From contig NZ_QFXK01000030.1 of assembly GCF_003261635.1 (NCBI RefSeq), positions 248,001 through 312,000 on the forward strand: a stretch of 64,000 nt of DNA, read 5' to 3'. This stretch comes from Kribbella monticola. Its GTDB lineage: Bacteria; Actinomycetota; Actinomycetes; Propionibacteriales; Kribbellaceae. A model generated the notes under the pieces. That model had not been told where the DNA came from, did no database searches, and was given only the letters and a program-made list of their open reading frames with translations. The translations under genes were made by a program, and so were the position numbers. Every line of letters starts with the position of its first letter. Position 1 is the stretch's first letter. Below are positions 61,698 through 64,000 of the stretch, in pieces.

Positions 61698-62733
61698 CCG
61701 AAACAGCGGGCCCCTGGCGCAGCCGGTTGCGTTCGGCACCGAGCAGGCCCAGCAGTACGAGGTCCAGCGTCATCCCGCCGACCGCTGCGAACTGCGTCCC
61801 GGCGAACTGGAACACCTGAGTCACCAACAGCGACACCAGCACGGCCAGCTCGAACAGCCGTACTGCGCGCACCCGGTCCCCACGCCGGAACCGCAACCCG
61901 CCCCGGAGGGTGAATGTGGCCGACAGCAAGCTCCCTGCCGCCACTCCGAGCACGGGGAGATCCGTCAGCAGCCGTCCGTCGTCGAACCGGATCCCGGCCG
62001 CAATAGCCGGCGCACCGAGCGCCTGTATCACCAGTACTGCGATCGCCACCGGCGGCGCGTAAGGATGAGTCGCGAGCCGTTCGAAGCCCCGCTGGACGGC
62101 ACGCCAGGCAGCGTCGACCGGAGCGGCGAGCTCCACCTCGTCGGGAGGGCAGGCGAGCAGCAGCGCGCGCGTCTCGGCCCAGCCCTGGAGCTGAGGATCC
62201 ACCCGGTTGAGCTGTTCCGTCGCCTGCGCGCTCCGGAGCTTGGACAGTCCGCCGGAGACTCCTTCGACGGCATGGTCGACGACGTTGGCCAACTGCTCCT
62301 TCGGGTCGATCGGCCGTCGGTTGGTGACGAACCTCGAAGCCAGCACGATCAGTACGAACACGACGTACACAATCGCCGCGGTCGGTTGGTAGAAGTAGTT
62401 GTTGTCCGAGGTGATGAACTTGCCCACCTCGTCGATGAACAGGCCGAAGCCGACGCCACCGACGAGCGCGGCAGCGGGCCGCACCACCGGACCGACGTAC
62501 GCGAGCAGCAGGAAGATCGCCAGCAGCATCAGCAAGCCACCAGGCAGTACGTGGGCGATGTGCAGGCCCTTGCCGCCGATCTGCGGATAGCCACTGAGGC
62601 CCAGGATCAACCGGGTGATCAGCACGGTCGAGACACCGGAGACGACGAACGTGGTCAGATGCTCCGCGGTCCGTACATTGCGGACCAGTCCCGCCCGCAT
62701 CAGGTACGGCGAGCGCGCGCCCGTGGTGGTCAT
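61621..62733 (-). CDS. Polytopic membrane protein of unknown function
   Basis: 370 residues, about eight membrane segments in two groups of four around a cytosolic middle (about 145-215). FGLFIDEVGKFI and ASRFVTNRRPIDPKEQ are distinct landmarks, but I cannot name a family. The ATG at 62731-62733 is preceded by weak purines. Tail overlaps the MFS gene on the opposite strand, an arrangement that would limit simultaneous transcription. Confidence 0.8.
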   Translation of the reverse strand: MTTTGARSPYLMRAGLVRNVRTAEHLTTFVVSGVSTVLITRLILGLSGYPQIGGKGLHIAHVLPGGLLMLLAIFLLLAYVGPVVRPAAALVGGVGFGLFIDEVGKFITSDNNYFYQPTAAIVYVVFVLIVLASRFVTNRRPIDPKEQLANVVDHAVEGVSGGLSKLRSAQATEQLNRVDPQLQGWAETRALLLACPPDEVELAAPVDAAWRAVQRGFERLATHPYAPPVAIAVLVIQALGAPAIAAGIRFDDGRLLTDLPVLGVAAGSLLSATFTLRGGLRFRRGDRVRAVRLFELAVLVSLLVTQVFQFAGTQFAAVGGMTLDLVLLGLLGAERNRLRQGPAVSASPRMWGLPPDPDAPPFPVDPGDPA

Positions 62734-62767
62734 GGCGCAGAACGTTAGCTGGCGCGGAGCCGGGCGG

Positions 62768-62854
62768 TCACCGGGTGAGGGCCGCGATCACCACGATGGC
62801 GATGAGAGCCAGCAGTACGACAGAGGTGACGAGCCGTCGGGTCCGGGGGTCCAC
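62768..62854 (-). CDS. 28-residue membrane peptide
   Basis: GTG 62852-62854 to TGA 62768-62770 encodes MDPRTRRLVTSVVLLALIAI then VVIAALTR: a basic N-terminus followed by one hydrophobic helix. This is the look of conserved single-span small proteins in actinobacteria. The ribosome site is weak. It lies 35 bp upstream-side of the polytopic gene start and shares its strand. Likely real but unproven. Confidence 0.5.
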   Translation of the reverse strand: MDPRTRRLVTSVVLLALIAIVVIAALTR

Positions 62855-62892
62855 CGGCCCAGGCTAGTGGACCCCAGATCCGCGGAGTGGTC

Positions 62893-62966
62893 CAGGTTGG
62901 CCGACGGGCTCGTGGTTCAGGGGCGACGGGCTCACAGGTCAGGTTGGCCGACGGCTCGTGGTTCAG
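62893..62966. repeat. Direct repeat pair, about 28 bp
   Basis: CAGGTTGGCCGACGG at 62893 onward, continued by GGCTCGTGGTTCAG, recurs from 62940 with one G missing. The second copy covers the stop codon of the last gene in the window. Two copies only, 47 bp apart, in otherwise unremarkable sequence. Confidence 0.6.
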
Positions 62967-63997
62967 ATCGGAGGGAGGGTGAGGAGGGGTTCGGGGCGGT
63001 GGACGCCTCGGGGGCGGTAGCCGAGGGAGTCGGAACAGCCGAGGTAGTCGGACAGGAGCCAGATGATGGCCAGCCACATCTCCGTTCCTTGCAGTCCCGG
63101 TACGGCGTTGTCGTCGGTGCCGTCCGGCGCGAAGGCGAATCCGGCGCCGTCGACCCATTGGTCGAGGGCGGTCGACAGCGTGCTCTCGGCCCAGCCGGCG
63201 GCGTCGGTTCGGCCGAAGTCGGTCTGCTGACCGGCGAGCCAGAGCGGGTGGATGACGTCGAGGATGTTGCACGCGTTGAAGCCGTCGGCGGTGAAGCGGC
63301 GGCGGTCCTTGCTGTGGGTGAGAACGGTCCGGATGGCGGCTTCGGGGTAGGGCAGCGGGAGGCCGAACTGCGCGTAGGTGCCGCGGGTCAGGCGGTAGAA
63401 GCCGTTGACGACCTGGAGCCAGCCGTTGTCGGGGTCCGGGTGGCCCCAGAGGCCGGTCCGCGGGTCGGCGTGGGTGGTCAGCCAGCCGATCAGCGTCGAC
63501 AACGGACCGGAGCCGAAATCGCTGTGATCGTTGACGTTTCGGGCGATCGCCGTACCGAGTGCGTCGATGGCTGCGCCGGCGCCCCAGGCGTTTCTTGCCC
63601 AGGGCAACTCGGCCAGTCGGACTTCGAGATTGTCCAGTTGACCAACTGCTTTTATTGGGTGCTCGAAGCAACTATTCAGCAATTGCAGGGCGTAGCCGGC
63701 GCAGAGGACGTGGTAGCTGGCTGGGCCTTGCAGGATGGAGAGTTCGGCGGTGTCGATTGGTTGCTCGAGGCCCGCATCGGCGAGATCGCCGGGCGCGACC
63801 AGGCCGGTGTGCGGGTCCTGGCGCGCACGGAGGCGGCGTACCAGGTCGTCGCGGGTGTGACCGTCCGGGGTACGGCGGAGTAGGAGGTCCGAGATCTCGA
63901 TCGCGTCGCACCAAGGGCGGATCGCGCCCGGGTGGTCGAAGCCGGGACGATCGACGAAGCGCTCGCCGTCGTAACACCGTTCCAGCACGTCACCCAC
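62963..63997 (-). CDS. Hypothetical protein, possible alpha/alpha toroid, partial or edge-near
   Basis: At least 344 residues from a GTG at 63995-63997; the frame is open to the window edge, so the true start may lie further out. Repeating helix-turn patterns (AIDALGTAIARN, LSTLIGWLTTHADP, GLWGHPDPDNGW, WLQVVNGFYRLTRG) suggest an alpha/alpha toroid like those of six-hairpin or terpenoid-cyclase-fold proteins. No catalytic motif can be called. Downstream direct repeats follow its stop. Confidence 0.7.
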   Translation of the reverse strand: MGDVLERCYDGERFVDRPGFDHPGAIRPWCDAIEISDLLLRRTPDGHTRDDLVRRLRARQDPHTGLVAPGDLADAGLEQPIDTAELSILQGPASYHVLCAGYALQLLNSCFEHPIKAVGQLDNLEVRLAELPWARNAWGAGAAIDALGTAIARNVNDHSDFGSGPLSTLIGWLTTHADPRTGLWGHPDPDNGWLQVVNGFYRLTRGTYAQFGLPLPYPEAAIRTVLTHSKDRRRFTADGFNACNILDVIHPLWLAGQQTDFGRTDAAGWAESTLSTALDQWVDGAGFAFAPDGTDDNAVPGLQGTEMWLAIIWLLSDYLGCSDSLGYRPRGVHRPEPLLTLPPI

Positions 63998-64000
63998 CTG

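Overview
The window is 64 kb of a high-GC actinobacterial chromosome. The nearest match in gene style is the Propionibacteriales/Nocardioidaceae, possibly Kribbella. This is inferred from strong GC bias at third codon positions, many GTG (and a few TTG) starts, abundant ATGA/GTGA stop-start overlaps, actinobacterial families (TIGR03086 DinB-like, CGNR zinc finger, actinobacterial SerC, SH3-bearing DtxR/IdeR, LCP) and many one-component regulators (TetR, GntR, LysR, PadR, LacI, AraC, ArsR). No rRNA, tRNA, insertion sequence, integrase, phage gene or CRISPR array was recognised. It reads as ordinary accessory chromosome: small regulator-plus-target cassettes mixed with a few core metabolic genes.

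Regions. 1-8 kb: an LCP cell-wall ligase, a DrrAB-like ABC exporter with a divergent TetR, an SDR, a membrane protein. 7-16 kb: a GntR-TetR fusion regulator facing a flavin monooxygenase, an HD hydrolase, a DinB-like protein, an HhH-GPD protein, an SDR/LysR pair, and a PadR plus old-yellow-enzyme-type Fe-S flavoenzyme. 16-22 kb: a two-gene cation/proton antiporter, a YdeI protein, an alkylation-repair operon (Ada-AlkA fusion, GNAT, Ogt), an SDR, and a frameshifted luciferase-like oxidoreductase. 22-27 kb: a LacI regulator with a secreted six-hairpin glycosidase, then a non-coding stretch with a candidate structured RNA and DnaA-box-like sites. 27-31 kb: remnants of one ABC exporter, an intact GntR/ABC cassette, and an RHH/SPFH pair. 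31-37 kb: pabB-pabC, a methyltransferase, the iron-type regulator, photolyase and an acetyltransferase. 36-41 kb: a second GntR/ABC cassette, an amino acid permease, a HIT protein and TetR. 41-46 kb: a four-gene amino-sugar operon. 46-51 kb: TetR, thioesterase-like, SDR, CGNR regulator, a second SPFH pair, and a stand-alone structured RNA with a tiny reading frame next to pdxH. 51-64 kb: citrate synthase, AraC/PhyH pair, serC, a secreted propeller-like protein, an RNA-type methyltransferase, an ArsR/MFS pair, membrane proteins, and a partial gene at the right edge.

Regulation is unusually readable: at least eight regulator genes sit beside near-perfect inverted repeats in their own promoter regions, listed separately. 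The most unexplained elements are the transcript at 50317-50519 (good promoter, strong ribosome site, 12-codon frame, T6 terminator), the structured RNA at about 26680-26872, the adjacent DnaA-box cluster, and several decayed gene fragments.
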